Shown piece by piece: positions 5,208 through 12,649 of a DNA stretch of 18,354 nucleotides. A program made the position numbers and the translations under genes. The stretch is from JAEVZK01 sp038202925 (GTDB lineage: Bacteria; Armatimonadota; Fimbriimonadia; Fimbriimonadales; Fimbriimonadaceae), in NCBI GenBank assembly GCA_038202925.1, contig JBBREM010000047.1, positions 1 through 18,354 of the forward strand, read 5' to 3'. Positions within the stretch are counted from its first letter, which is position 1. The number at the start of each line of letters is the position of its first letter. The notes beneath the pieces were generated by a model, which was not told the DNA's origin, ran no database searches, and worked only from the letters and a program-made list of their open reading frames with translations.

Positions 5208-6695
5208 ATGTCCTCCGCCTTCGAGCAGCTTGTTCAGCGATGCGAGTCGATGCGCGCCATCGAGGCGGCCATCGGCCTCATGAATTGGGATCGCCAGGTG
5301 CTGATGCCTCCGGGCGGAGCGGCGGCGCGAACGGCTCAGACCGGCCGGCTGACGCGGATGCATCACGAGATGCTGGTGAGCGAGGAGACGCAGCGGCTGG
5401 TCGAGAAGGCGTCCGCGGAAGCCTCTTCGCTTGAAGAGCACGCCGCGGTTCGGGTGATGAGGCGAGAGCTAGCGATCGAGACCAAGCTGCCGACCACGCA
5501 CGTCGAGCGCAAGTCGCAAGTTTCATCCGACGCGTACGAGGCTTGGAAGCAGGCGAAGGCGGAGTCCAACTTTGCGTTGCTACAACCCTTCTTGGAGGAG
5601 CTGTTCGATCTGGCACGCGAGAAAGCCGAGCTCCTAGGCTACACCGATCACATCTACGACCCGCTGCTCGACCTGTACGAAGAAGGCGCCAAGCAGGCGG
5701 ATGCCCAGCGCATGTTCGACGCGATCAAGCAGCCGATTGTCGAGTTGGTGAAGGCTATCCGTGAGCGCGGCGCGCCCGTCGATGATTCGGAAATGGTGAG
5801 CGATTGGGATCGCCCCAAGCTGCGGCAGTTCGCCCAGGAAACGGCGGCGCAGATCGGCTTTGACTTCTCGCGCGGACGCCTCGACGTCGCGCCAAACGCG
5901 TTCTGCAACGCGACAACCTCGACCGATGTGCGCATGACGACACGGGCGAGCGAGCACCTGAAGGGGATCATGTCGTCTTCTCTGCACGAGATGGGGCACG
6001 GCCTGTACGAGCAGGGCTCGCCGCGAAAATGGGATCGCGGGCCGCTGCAAGGCGGCATTTCGCTGGCCGTACACGAGAGCCAGAGCCGGATGTGGGAGAA
6101 CATCATCGGCCGCTCGCTTCCTTTCTGGCAGCACTTCCTTCCGAAGCTCCAGCAAGCCTTCCCAATCCTCCAATCCTCCAATCCTCAGGCCTTCTATCGG
6201 ATGGTGAACAAGGTCGAGCCGTCGTTCATTCGCGTGGGCTCCGACGAGCTGACCTACAACCTGCACATCCTCGTGCGCTTCGAGCTGGAGTGCGAGGTCC
6301 TCACTGGCCAGACGGCGGTGAAGGATCTGCCCGAGGCGTGGAACGCTAAATACAACTCGTATTTGGGAATCACCCCGCGCAACGATGCCGAGGGCGTGCT
6401 GCAGGATGTGCATTGGAGCCGGGGCTCCATGGGCTATTTCCCTACCTACGCGATGGGCAACTTAATCGGCGGGCAGATTTGGGCCGTGCTCACGCGGGAA
6501 CTGGGCGATGTGGATTCGCTCATGGCAAGCGGCAACTTCGCATCGATCTTAGGCTGGCTGCAGGAGCGGATCTATTCACAGGGCAAGCTCTACACACCTA
6601 AGGAGCTTGTGCGACGGGTGACGGGCAAGGATATGCAGCCGGGAGATTGGCTGGACTACGCGAGGCGAAAGTACACGGAGGTCTACGCGTTGTAA
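5208..6695 (+). CDS. M32 family metallocarboxypeptidase (thermostable carboxypeptidase Taq type)
   Basis: A 495-aa cytosolic zinc carboxypeptidase that removes C-terminal residues from peptides with broad specificity. The zinc motif is HEMGH at 260-264 (catalytic Glu261) with the third ligand in AVHESQSRMWEN (Glu290). Other family blocks are present: DPLLDLYEEG (151-160), FIRVGSDELTYNLHI (340-353) and VHWSRGSMGYFPTYAMGN (401-418). Length is normal (about 500 aa) and the protein is complete from MSSAFEQLVQRCESM to YARRKYTEVYAL. The Shine-Dalgarno site is weak. A 24-bp tandem repeat (6162-6185) codes PILQSSNP in a linker between the zinc-site helices and the substrate domain. It ends 16 bp from the convergent hypothetical gene at 6712. 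Probable role: peptide turnover and amino-acid recycling. Confidence 0.96.
   Translation: MSSAFEQLVQRCESMRAIEAAIGLMNWDRQVLMPPGGAAARTAQTGRLTRMHHEMLVSEETQRLVEKASAEASSLEEHAAVRVMRRELAIETKLPTTHVERKSQVSSDAYEAWKQAKAESNFALLQPFLEELFDLAREKAELLGYTDHIYDPLLDLYEEGAKQADAQRMFDAIKQPIVELVKAIRERGAPVDDSEMVSDWDRPKLRQFAQETAAQIGFDFSRGRLDVAPNAFCNATTSTDVRMTTRASEHLKGIMSSSLHEMGHGLYEQGSPRKWDRGPLQGGISLAVHESQSRMWENIIGRSLPFWQHFLPKLQQAFPILQSSNPQAFYRMVNKVEPSFIRVGSDELTYNLHILVRFELECEVLTGQTAVKDLPEAWNAKYNSYLGITPRNDAEGVLQDVHWSRGSMGYFPTYAMGNLIGGQIWAVLTRELGDVDSLMASGNFASILGWLQERIYSQGKLYTPKELVRRVTGKDMQPGDWLDYARRKYTEVYAL
6162..6185. repeat. Octamer tandem repeat (3 x CCAATCCT) inside the carboxypeptidase gene
   Basis: Three perfect copies of CCAATCCT, translated in frame as part of a PILQSSNPQ linker. 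The unit resembles the AATACTC/AACCCTC heptads seen elsewhere in the window, with one extra base. Confidence 0.85.
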
Positions 6696-6711
6696 GCGCG
6701 GGCGCAGCGAA

Positions 6712-7263
6712 CTAGCAGAGGCTGGGACCCTGAGCGGCTTCCGCTTCTACGACATGCGTTCCGTTGGAAAACTCTAGCGGCAAACCATCCGCGTCTAGCT
6801 GTGCGCTAGGCGCGATCTGCTCGTAGGGCTGCGGTGAGGGGAGTACGGCTTGCTGCATGTATCGCCGCGTAATGCGCTCGCCCGGGGCAGGTTGCCAGCT
6901 CGGCTCGTCTTCCGGGTTGAGAAAGTACACCGGTTCGAATCCCTCCCAGCCCGTCGCCTCATACCGCTCGATCCAACACGCGACGAGCACTCCGCCCTTC
7001 AGCTCATGCACGAGGCGATAGAAGGGTGTCAGCAGCCACAGTGCGCACCACGCGACCTCATCGGGGTCCTCGTAATGGGTATGCCAGCGCTCGGCGGCGA
7101 TCATGGCGTCCTCGCCGGTATCGTAGACGGTAATCGCGAAACCGTCAGCGGTCGTGGGCGTGATGACGACGGATGTTTCGCGCACGTCAAGCGTGAAAGC
7201 GGCGTCGGGAAAGTGCGACAGCACTTCCAGCGTTCGCTGCACACCAAGCGCGCCTGGAGTCAT
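6712..7263 (-). CDS. Hypothetical protein, 183 aa
   Basis: No family recognised. Starts MTPGALGVQRTLEVLSHFP at 7263 and ends AEAAQGPSLC. It is soluble and acidic, with alternating strands (FTLDVRETSVVITPT, FAITVYDTGEDAMIAAERW), a Trp/Leu-rich stretch CALWLLTPFYRLVHELKGGVLVACWIERY in the middle, and a Pro-rich C-terminal third. The clear strand pattern and acidic composition suggest a real protein, possibly immunity- or SUKH-like in general style, but I cannot support any function. No good ribosome binding site is seen; a REP-like composite palindrome lies directly upstream (7275-7373). It is convergent with the M32 gene. Confidence 0.75.
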   Translation of the reverse strand: MTPGALGVQRTLEVLSHFPDAAFTLDVRETSVVITPTTADGFAITVYDTGEDAMIAAERWHTHYEDPDEVAWCALWLLTPFYRLVHELKGGVLVACWIERYEATGWEGFEPVYFLNPEDEPSWQPAPGERITRRYMQQAVLPSPQPYEQIAPSAQLDADGLPLEFSNGTHVVEAEAAQGPSLC

Positions 7264-7274
7264 GGACAGATTAT

Positions 7275-7373
7275 GGAGCGCGGGCTTAGCCCGCTACCCG
7301 TATCTGCCGACTTTAGTCGGCTGCGGCCGGAGTGAATTCCGGCACACAGGTAACAAGCTAGAGCCCGCGCTCT
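7275..7373. repeat. Composite REP-like element with nested palindromes
   Basis: Outer arms GAGCGCGGGCT (7276-7286) and AGCCCGCGCTC (7362-7372) are an 11-bp perfect inverted repeat. Inside are three short hairpins: GCGGGC-TTA-GCCCGC (7280-7294), GCCGACT-TT-AGTCGGC (7306-7321) and GCCGGA-N6-TCCGGC (7326-7343). It fills most of the 117-bp gap between two minus-strand genes. The form is that of repetitive extragenic palindromes; copy number in the genome cannot be judged from here. Confidence 0.75.
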
Positions 7374-7380
7374 GTATCTC

Positions 7381-10098
7381 TTACTGGGAAACATCCTCGG
7401 CGTGAACGCCGGTGACGTATTCCTTTCCAGCCACCGTCATCGTGATACGGTAATCGCCAGGGGTCACGAGCCGGCCAAGGATCCGGCCATTCCAGTACAC
7501 GGTGTTCAGGCCCGCCTTGCCGGAACCGGTGAGCTCTTGTGAGCGCAGGCCGTCCGCGGTCATGACGTTGATCTTAAGCTCGCCTGGCTGATCCTTCTTC
7601 AGCCAATATTGGATGAGCGCTCCGGGCTGCGTATTCGCCGCCTGATAGACCTGGTCGCCGTCCCACGGCGTGCCGGTCATCATGCCGAGCAGATATACGG
7701 CCTGCGGCTTCACCAGCGTGACGTCCACATCCATCGCGTCCTTCGTCATCGCCTCGAGGCCGTTGATATCCATCGTCCAGAGGCTGCGGCCATGGGTGGC
7801 GATCACCAGATCGCCCTCTCGAGCGTTGACGCTAACGTCGTGCACGGCCACCGTCGGGAAGCCAGAGTGCAACCGGCTCCACGTCTTGCCGCGATCGAGC
7901 GAAACGCGCAGCGACATCTCCGATCCGAGGAAGAGCAGATTGTCGTTCTTGTCGCCTTCCTTGATCGTGTAGATATTGTCAAAGTCGGGCAGACCGGCGC
8001 TCAGCTTCGTCCACGTCTTGCCGTAGTCTTCGCTCGTGTAGACGTAAGGCTTGAAGTCGTTCGCCCGGTGGCCGTCGAACGTTGCGAACACGCGTCCCTC
8101 AGAGAACTTCGAAGCCGTTACTCGCGAGCACCAGGTGTTCGCGGGAAGCTCTGGAATGTTGGCGGTCAGATTTTCCCATTTGCCACCATCGTCCCTCGTC
8201 ACCCAGACCAAGCCATCATCGGTGCCGACGTAGATCAAGCCCTGCTTGGTCGGCGATTCGGAGATCGTGATGATCGTGCAATGATTCTCCGCGCCGGTGT
8301 TCTCGTGGGGCTTCAGCTTGTTCGGATCATTCGTTGTCAGGTCGGCCGAGATCGCCTTCCAGCGATCGCCTCGATTGACGCTCTTAAACAACTTGTTGCC
8401 GCCCAGGTAGAGCGTCGTGCTGTTGTGCGGGCTAATGATGAACGGCGTGCTCCAGTTGAAGCGGTACCGCTCGTTATTCGTGTTGCCCTCCACGCGGCTG
8501 CCGTTGGGCTGAAGCCCGCGCGCCGCGCCGGTCTTGAGGTCGAACCGCGTGAAGAACCCGCCCTGGCTTTCCGAGTAGAAGTTGCGCCAATCGTTCGGAT
8601 CGCTTGCGACGTGGAATCCGTCGCCGTCACCGAGACCGATCACGTCATACCAGCTCACAACACCTCGCACGGTCTGCGTCGGCTGACCCCACGTGCCGTT
8701 GTCCTGGAGGCCGCCAAACACCCAATATGGCTTCCGGCTATCGAAGGCTACGTCGTAGAACTGGCCGATCGGCAGCGTGTTCAAGTGCTCCCACTTAACC
8801 GCCTTGTCCCGCGACTGATACAGGCCGCCGTCGCAGGCGACCAGCAAGTGGTTACTGTCGTTTGGATCGACCCAAATCTGGTGGATGTCGGCGTGGATCG
8901 AAGCCCGCGCCGTGCGGAAGGTCTTGCCCATGTCGTCGCTGACGTGCAGGTTCACGCCGCCAATGTACAACCTGTTCGGATCGTTTGGATCGATCTGTGG
9001 ACGGCTGAAATAGAACGGCCGAGGGTTCAACGAGTTGACGCGCGCCCAGGTATCGCCGCTATCCTTGCTCATGAACGTGCTTCCGCCGTTCATATCTCCG
9101 GCTCTGCCAAGCACCGCTTCTCCCACGGGCGGAGCGTATTCGACGGTAGCGAGCACGATCTTGGGATCCTTGCGGTAATACGACATGCCGATGCGGCCAT
9201 AAGGCAGCGGATTCTTCGACATCGCCTGTTGGACCTTTTGTCGCAGGTCGCTCTCGGACATTTTGTCGGGATCTCTGATATCGAAGCGCGGCGCCGACTT
9301 GACAAGGTCGTCCTTCGTCATCTTCGAGGCATCGGGCCACATGGGAAGCCCCTTGAGCACCCGCTTCCAAGTCTTGCCCGCGTCGGCAGACTTGTATAGG
9401 CCTGCGGTGGGCCCACCCGAGATAAAATCGAAAGCCCAGCGGCGTCGAGGCCACATCGCGCAGAGGAGTTCGTTCGGGTTCTTAGGGTTCATCTGCAGAT
9501 CGGCAACGCCGGTCTGATTGTCGATGTGGAAGACAAGGTCCCAGTGCTTTCCGCCGTCGGTCGTCTTGTAGACGCCACGCTCCGGGTTCTCTCCCCACAA
9601 CCGGCCAAGGGAGCCGACGTAGACGGTGTCATTGTCTCGCGGGTCGATCAGGACTCGCGAGATGTGCATCGTCTCCTTGAGGCCCATGTTCTTCCAGGTC
9701 TTGCCGCCGTCGATGGACTTGTAAACTCCGTTCCCCCAAGCCACCGAGTTTCGCGAAGTGCCCTCACCCGAACCCACCCACACGACGTCGGGGTTGGTTT
9801 GACTGATCGCAGCCGCACCGATGCTGACCGAACCTTCCTGATCGAACGTCGGCGTAAAGGTAATGCCTGCGTTCTCCGTTTTCCAGAGCCCGCCGCTGGC
9901 CGACGCCACGAAGAATATGCGCGGATCTTTGTTGTATACGGCAAGGTCCGTGCAACGCCCCCCCATGTTGGTCGGGCCGATGCTGCGCGGCTTCAGGTTG
10001 GCAAGGACATTTTTCCAGGGGCCATCCTGGGAATCCTTGGCTTGTGCAAACAGGAGAACGGGCGCCAATAATGGCGCAAGGAGAAAAGCTCTATTCAT
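7381..10098 (-). CDS. Secreted BNR-repeat (sialidase/VPS10-like beta-propeller) protein
   Basis: A 905-aa exported protein of the group often annotated as glycosyl hydrolase or VPS10-domain protein. Residues 1-19 are a signal peptide (MNRAFLLAPLLAPVLLFAQ). At least ten Asp-box-like motifs (S-x-D-x-G-x-T-W) mark propeller blades: YKSIDGGKTW (126-135), YKTTDGGKHW (177-186), YKSADAGKTW (235-244), MSKDSGDTW (343-351), VSDDMGKTF (386-394), FKSVNRGDRW (571-580), WVTRDDGGKW (632-641), YTSEDYGKTW (687-696), RVSLDRGKTW (731-740), and the degenerate WKTENAGITF and YQSRDKAVKW. This implies two stacked propellers. Residues about 845-905 (TVYWNGRILGRLVTPGDYRITM) look like a FlgD-type Ig domain. No catalytic residues of sialidases can be assigned, so binding or scaffolding is as likely as hydrolysis. 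It is monocistronic and divergent from the ligase. Confidence 0.9.
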   Translation of the reverse strand: MNRAFLLAPLLAPVLLFAQAKDSQDGPWKNVLANLKPRSIGPTNMGGRCTDLAVYNKDPRIFFVASASGGLWKTENAGITFTPTFDQEGSVSIGAAAISQTNPDVVWVGSGEGTSRNSVAWGNGVYKSIDGGKTWKNMGLKETMHISRVLIDPRDNDTVYVGSLGRLWGENPERGVYKTTDGGKHWDLVFHIDNQTGVADLQMNPKNPNELLCAMWPRRRWAFDFISGGPTAGLYKSADAGKTWKRVLKGLPMWPDASKMTKDDLVKSAPRFDIRDPDKMSESDLRQKVQQAMSKNPLPYGRIGMSYYRKDPKIVLATVEYAPPVGEAVLGRAGDMNGGSTFMSKDSGDTWARVNSLNPRPFYFSRPQIDPNDPNRLYIGGVNLHVSDDMGKTFRTARASIHADIHQIWVDPNDSNHLLVACDGGLYQSRDKAVKWEHLNTLPIGQFYDVAFDSRKPYWVFGGLQDNGTWGQPTQTVRGVVSWYDVIGLGDGDGFHVASDPNDWRNFYSESQGGFFTRFDLKTGAARGLQPNGSRVEGNTNNERYRFNWSTPFIISPHNSTTLYLGGNKLFKSVNRGDRWKAISADLTTNDPNKLKPHENTGAENHCTIITISESPTKQGLIYVGTDDGLVWVTRDDGGKWENLTANIPELPANTWCSRVTASKFSEGRVFATFDGHRANDFKPYVYTSEDYGKTWTKLSAGLPDFDNIYTIKEGDKNDNLLFLGSEMSLRVSLDRGKTWSRLHSGFPTVAVHDVSVNAREGDLVIATHGRSLWTMDINGLEAMTKDAMDVDVTLVKPQAVYLLGMMTGTPWDGDQVYQAANTQPGALIQYWLKKDQPGELKINVMTADGLRSQELTGSGKAGLNTVYWNGRILGRLVTPGDYRITMTVAGKEYVTGVHAEDVSQ

Positions 10099-10276
10099 TC
10101 GCGGTGGTTACCCTCGCCGGTTACGATACCGGGAGTACGCACCTTTCATGAACATTTCACGCGCAAACTAGGCCTGAGGCGATTTCTAACCGGGGCTCAG
10201 ATTGCAGGGTCATGGCGCACAAAGCGAGTAGCGAGAGCATCGAAGCATCACCGATTCAAGTTACTCTAACGGAGAA

Positions 10277-11956
10277 ATGCTCGAGTTTGCGCGGCTTTAC
10301 ACCGCCATCGACGAAACCAATAAGACCAACGAGAAGGTGGCAGCGATGGCCGCCTATTTCCGCTCGGCGCCCCCCGCCGACGCTGCTTGGGCGGTGCATT
10401 TCCTGATTGGCCGGCGTCCAAAGCGGCTGGTCAAAGGCCCGCGCCTGTGGGAATGGGCGGTCGAAGCCGCGGGCATCCCTAACTGGCTGTTTGCCGAGTG
10501 CTACGACGCAGTCGGCGACATCGCGGAGACGATCGCGGCGGTGCTGCCTGAAGGCGAACCAACCCTCACCCATCAACCCTCAGAGATCAATCATCAGTCC
10601 ATATCCTTCTGGGTCGAGCAACGTCTCATTCCCCTTGGCGAGATGGCCGATCCCGATCAGAAAGTCGCTCTGCTGCAGGCTTGGTCAGAGCTTGACCGCC
10701 AGGGCCGTTTCGTATTCAACAAGCTCATTACCGGCGCCTTTCGCGTCGGCGTTTCCCAGGATCTCGTCATCAGGGCGCTCTCCCAATACAGCGGCGTACC
10801 CGTTCCGGTTATCTCGCACCGCCTTATGGGGCACTGGGAGCCCACGGGCGACTTCTTTGAGAACTTGGTTGCACCGGATTCGGGCGACAGCGACGTCTCA
10901 CGTCCCTACCCATTCTGCCTCGCCCATCCCCTCGACTCCGAGCCATCAAAGCTGGGCGAGATCGGTGCTTGGCACATCGAGTGGAAGTGGGACGGCATCC
11001 GCGCCCAGCTCATCCGCCGCGACGGCCAATCGTTCATCTGGTCGCGAGGCGAAGACCTCATCACCGATCGCTTCCCCGAGATCGCCGCCGTTTGCGATGC
11101 GCTTCCCGACGGCACCGTGCTCGACGGCGAAATTCTCGCGTGGATGGACGGAAAGCCGATGAAGTTCCTCTACCTACAGCAGCGGATCGGGCGGAAGGTG
11201 CTCTCGAAGAAGATCCTCGAGAAGATTCCTGTCGTTCTCGTGGCGTTCGATGTGCTCGAGTGGCAGGCGGAGGATGTTCGGGAGAAGCCGCTATTCGAGC
11301 GTCGTTTATTGCTGGAGTCCCTAGTTCGTCATCCTGAGCGAAGGCCCGACCCGGTCGGGTCGAAGTCGAAGGATCGCGGTTCAAGCGCGGAACCCGGCTC
11401 CCAGAAATCGTTGCTCATCTCGCCCACCGTTGAATCCCGCACCTGGGAGGATTTGACCAAGACCCGGGAACAGGCGCGCGCCCGGGGCGTCGAGGGCTTC
11501 ATGCTCAAGCGCAAGGACTCGCCCTACCAAGTAGGCCGCAAAAAGGGGCTGTGGTGGAAGTGGAAGATCGACCCAATGACCGTCGACTGCGTCCTCATGT
11601 ACGCGATGCGCGGTAACGGCAAGCGCGCCTCGCTTTACACCGACTACACCTTCGGCGTCTGGGACGGCGATCAACTCGTCTCATTCGCCAAGGCTTACAC
11701 CGGGCTGACCGACGACGAGATCCGGCGTGTCGACTCGTTCGTCCGACACAACACGCTCGAGAAGTTTGGCCCCGTGCGGACGGTGAAGCCGGAGTTACTG
11801 TTCGAGCTCGGCTTCGAGGCGATCCAGCTCTCAACCCGGCACAAATCAGGAGTAGCCGTCCGCTTCCCCCGCATCTTGCGCTGGCGGCATGACAAGACGG
11901 CAGACCAAGCGGACACGCTGGACAGCGTCAAAGAGATGCTGTTAGTGATCGATTAA
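10277..11956 (+). CDS. ATP-dependent DNA ligase
   Basis: 559 aa. Seals nicked DNA with ATP. Domains: N-terminal DNA-binding domain (about 1-205), adenylation domain with motif I EWKWDGIR (nucleophile Lys237), DGTVLDGEIL (motif III region, 278-287), LVAFDVLEW (321-329), VEGFMLKR (motif IV, 405-412), WWKWK (motif V, 426-430), then an OB-fold ending RFPRILRWRHDK (529-540). GGAG precedes the ATG by 3 nt. It is the single-polypeptide bacterial type, without LigD polymerase or nuclease domains. Two linkers carry repeat-derived insertions: residues about 93-108 (heptads at 10561-10602) and about 350-378 (REP-like element at 11326-11376); neither touches a catalytic motif. The usual partners of this ligase class (exonuclease, helicase, phosphoesterase) are not in the window. 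Its TAA overlaps the convergent gene's TAA at TTAA. Role: likely accessory repair ligase; the replicative NAD ligase would be elsewhere. Confidence 0.96.
   Translation: MLEFARLYTAIDETNKTNEKVAAMAAYFRSAPPADAAWAVHFLIGRRPKRLVKGPRLWEWAVEAAGIPNWLFAECYDAVGDIAETIAAVLPEGEPTLTHQPSEINHQSISFWVEQRLIPLGEMADPDQKVALLQAWSELDRQGRFVFNKLITGAFRVGVSQDLVIRALSQYSGVPVPVISHRLMGHWEPTGDFFENLVAPDSGDSDVSRPYPFCLAHPLDSEPSKLGEIGAWHIEWKWDGIRAQLIRRDGQSFIWSRGEDLITDRFPEIAAVCDALPDGTVLDGEILAWMDGKPMKFLYLQQRIGRKVLSKKILEKIPVVLVAFDVLEWQAEDVREKPLFERRLLLESLVRHPERRPDPVGSKSKDRGSSAEPGSQKSLLISPTVESRTWEDLTKTREQARARGVEGFMLKRKDSPYQVGRKKGLWWKWKIDPMTVDCVLMYAMRGNGKRASLYTDYTFGVWDGDQLVSFAKAYTGLTDDEIRRVDSFVRHNTLEKFGPVRTVKPELLFELGFEAIQLSTRHKSGVAVRFPRILRWRHDKTADQADTLDSVKEMLLVID
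10561..10602. repeat. Degenerate heptad repeats inside the ligase gene
   Basis: Six consecutive 7-mers: AACCCTC, ACCCATC, AACCCTC, AGAGATC, AATCATC, AGTCCAT. Five of them begin with A and end in TC. They code for the linker TLTHQPSEINHQSI in the N-terminal domain. The consensus AAnnCTC matches the right arm in the groES leader. Confidence 0.7.
11326..11376. repeat. REP-like palindromic element inserted in frame in the ligase gene
   Basis: GTCATCCTGAGCGAAG (11328-11343) and CGAAGTCGAAGGATC (11361-11375) flank a CGACCC-GGTC-GGGTCG hairpin (11347-11362), and ATCCT/AGGAT form an outer pair. From memory, the TCATCCTGAGCGAAG...TCGAAGGATC core is a repetitive motif common in intergenic regions of many bacteria. 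Here it is coding (RHPERRPDPVGSKSKDRG) between adenylation motifs of the ligase. Confidence 0.72.
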
Positions 11957-12141
11957 GCGCTCTTGCGCTTGGCTCGCTTTGCTAGCAGTTGCTCCGGCGG
12001 CACTGCAACTACTTTGCCACCCACCCCAAGGATTAGGGGGCGATCGGCAGCTATCGCCTAACCTTCAGCGCGTATAGATGCGCGCGCAAAAGCTGAGAGG
12101 ACGTCTTTCTCCAAGTCCTTCTGCGGCTTGTGGCTACTCAT
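11953..12141 (-). pseudogene. Small partner of zeta-like toxin, interrupted by an in-frame TAG
   Basis: From ATG 12141 the frame reads MSSHKPQKDLEKDVLSAFAR ASIRAEG (27 codons), then TAG at 12060-12058, then 34 further codons without a break (AIAADRPLILGVGGKVVAVP PEQLLAKRAKRKSA) to TAA at 11955-11953. The two halves join into a typical small protein that accompanies bacterial zeta-like kinases: a basic start, an A-x3-A-x3-A helix, then a GGKVVAVPPEQL strand-turn. The ATG overlaps the end of the kinase gene by 8 bp, so the pair is translationally coupled. The stop falls in the middle of the helix. Antitoxin role is inferred from position and from the family pattern. The last codon overlaps the ligase stop. 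The gene is either broken or relies on readthrough. Confidence 0.62.
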
Positions 12142-12649
12142 TGTTGCTTCCATCTTCTATAACGGCGGAGCCGCTCGTATTATTCACCAAAATCCACTGG
12201 TCGGCCAACGGCCGATAGATTTCTTCGAAATTTCGTCTACCACGCGCAAACCGGCGACGAATATCGCTTTCAGGAATGTTGTGTCCGCCTTTCTTAACTC
12301 GTTCAGCGACCCTCGAAATCGATAGTTCGACGTTATCAAGGGCAATATAGATGAGGATGATCCAGTAACCGTTTGCCTTCCATCGCTTAGGCCTGCTGGT
12401 GGATCCAGTGCCGGCGAGCGTTGTTTCGAAAGCGAAATCGATGCCTGCAGCAGCGTAATCCTCCAACATCTACAGCATCAGTCGGCCCGCTGCGACCGCT
12501 TTCGACTCAAGGTTGAATGATGCCAGCCCCGCAGCAATGGCATCGGCGTTGATGAATGTTAGCGTCGCCCCTTCGTTCGGCAAAAACTCCCGAGCGAACG
12601 TTGTCTTCCCCGCTCCGTTCGGGCCGGCGATGATCCAGACGGTTTTCAT
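12134..12649 (-). pseudogene. Zeta-toxin-like P-loop kinase, interrupted by an in-frame TAG
   Basis: From ATG 12649 the frame reads MKTVWIIAGPNGAGKTTFAR with a Walker A GPNGAGKTT (residues 9-17) and FINADAIAAGL (candidate catalytic Asp36), to GRLML at codon 59. TAG follows at 12472-12470, and the same frame then continues for 111 codons (MLEDYAAAGIDFAFETTLAG ...). The second part has the zeta-family blocks FAFETTLAG, RVAERVKKGGHNIPESDIRRRF and IYRPLADQWILVNN. The total of 171 codons is close to the family's usual ~190. Zeta kinases phosphorylate UDP-N-acetylglucosamine or related substrates; here a single base change in codon 60 separates the P-loop from the rest, so an active enzyme is unlikely without suppression. 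The ATG overlaps the acyl-CoA dehydrogenase stop (ATGA) and the 3' end overlaps its partner gene. Confidence 0.85.

Noticed and set aside
5052..5441. N-terminal extension of the 4731-5051 hypothetical gene
   Set aside because: The extra 130 codons run antisense into the carboxypeptidase start and its upstream region, are Arg/Leu/His-rich and look like shadow sequence; internal ATGs at 5051 or 5039 are better.
7609..9399. A 596-codon plus-strand frame opposite the BNR gene
   Set aside because: The BNR protein is unmistakable on the minus strand with a signal peptide and many Asp boxes; the plus frame is Val/Arg/Ala-rich shadow sequence with no ribosome binding site.
11953..12649. Genome-wide reassignment of TAG as a sense codon to explain the interrupted zeta pair
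   Set aside because: groES, rpoC, both PEP-CTERM genes and the 6712 gene end at TAG at the expected family length or at a clean gene end, so TAG works as a stop here.
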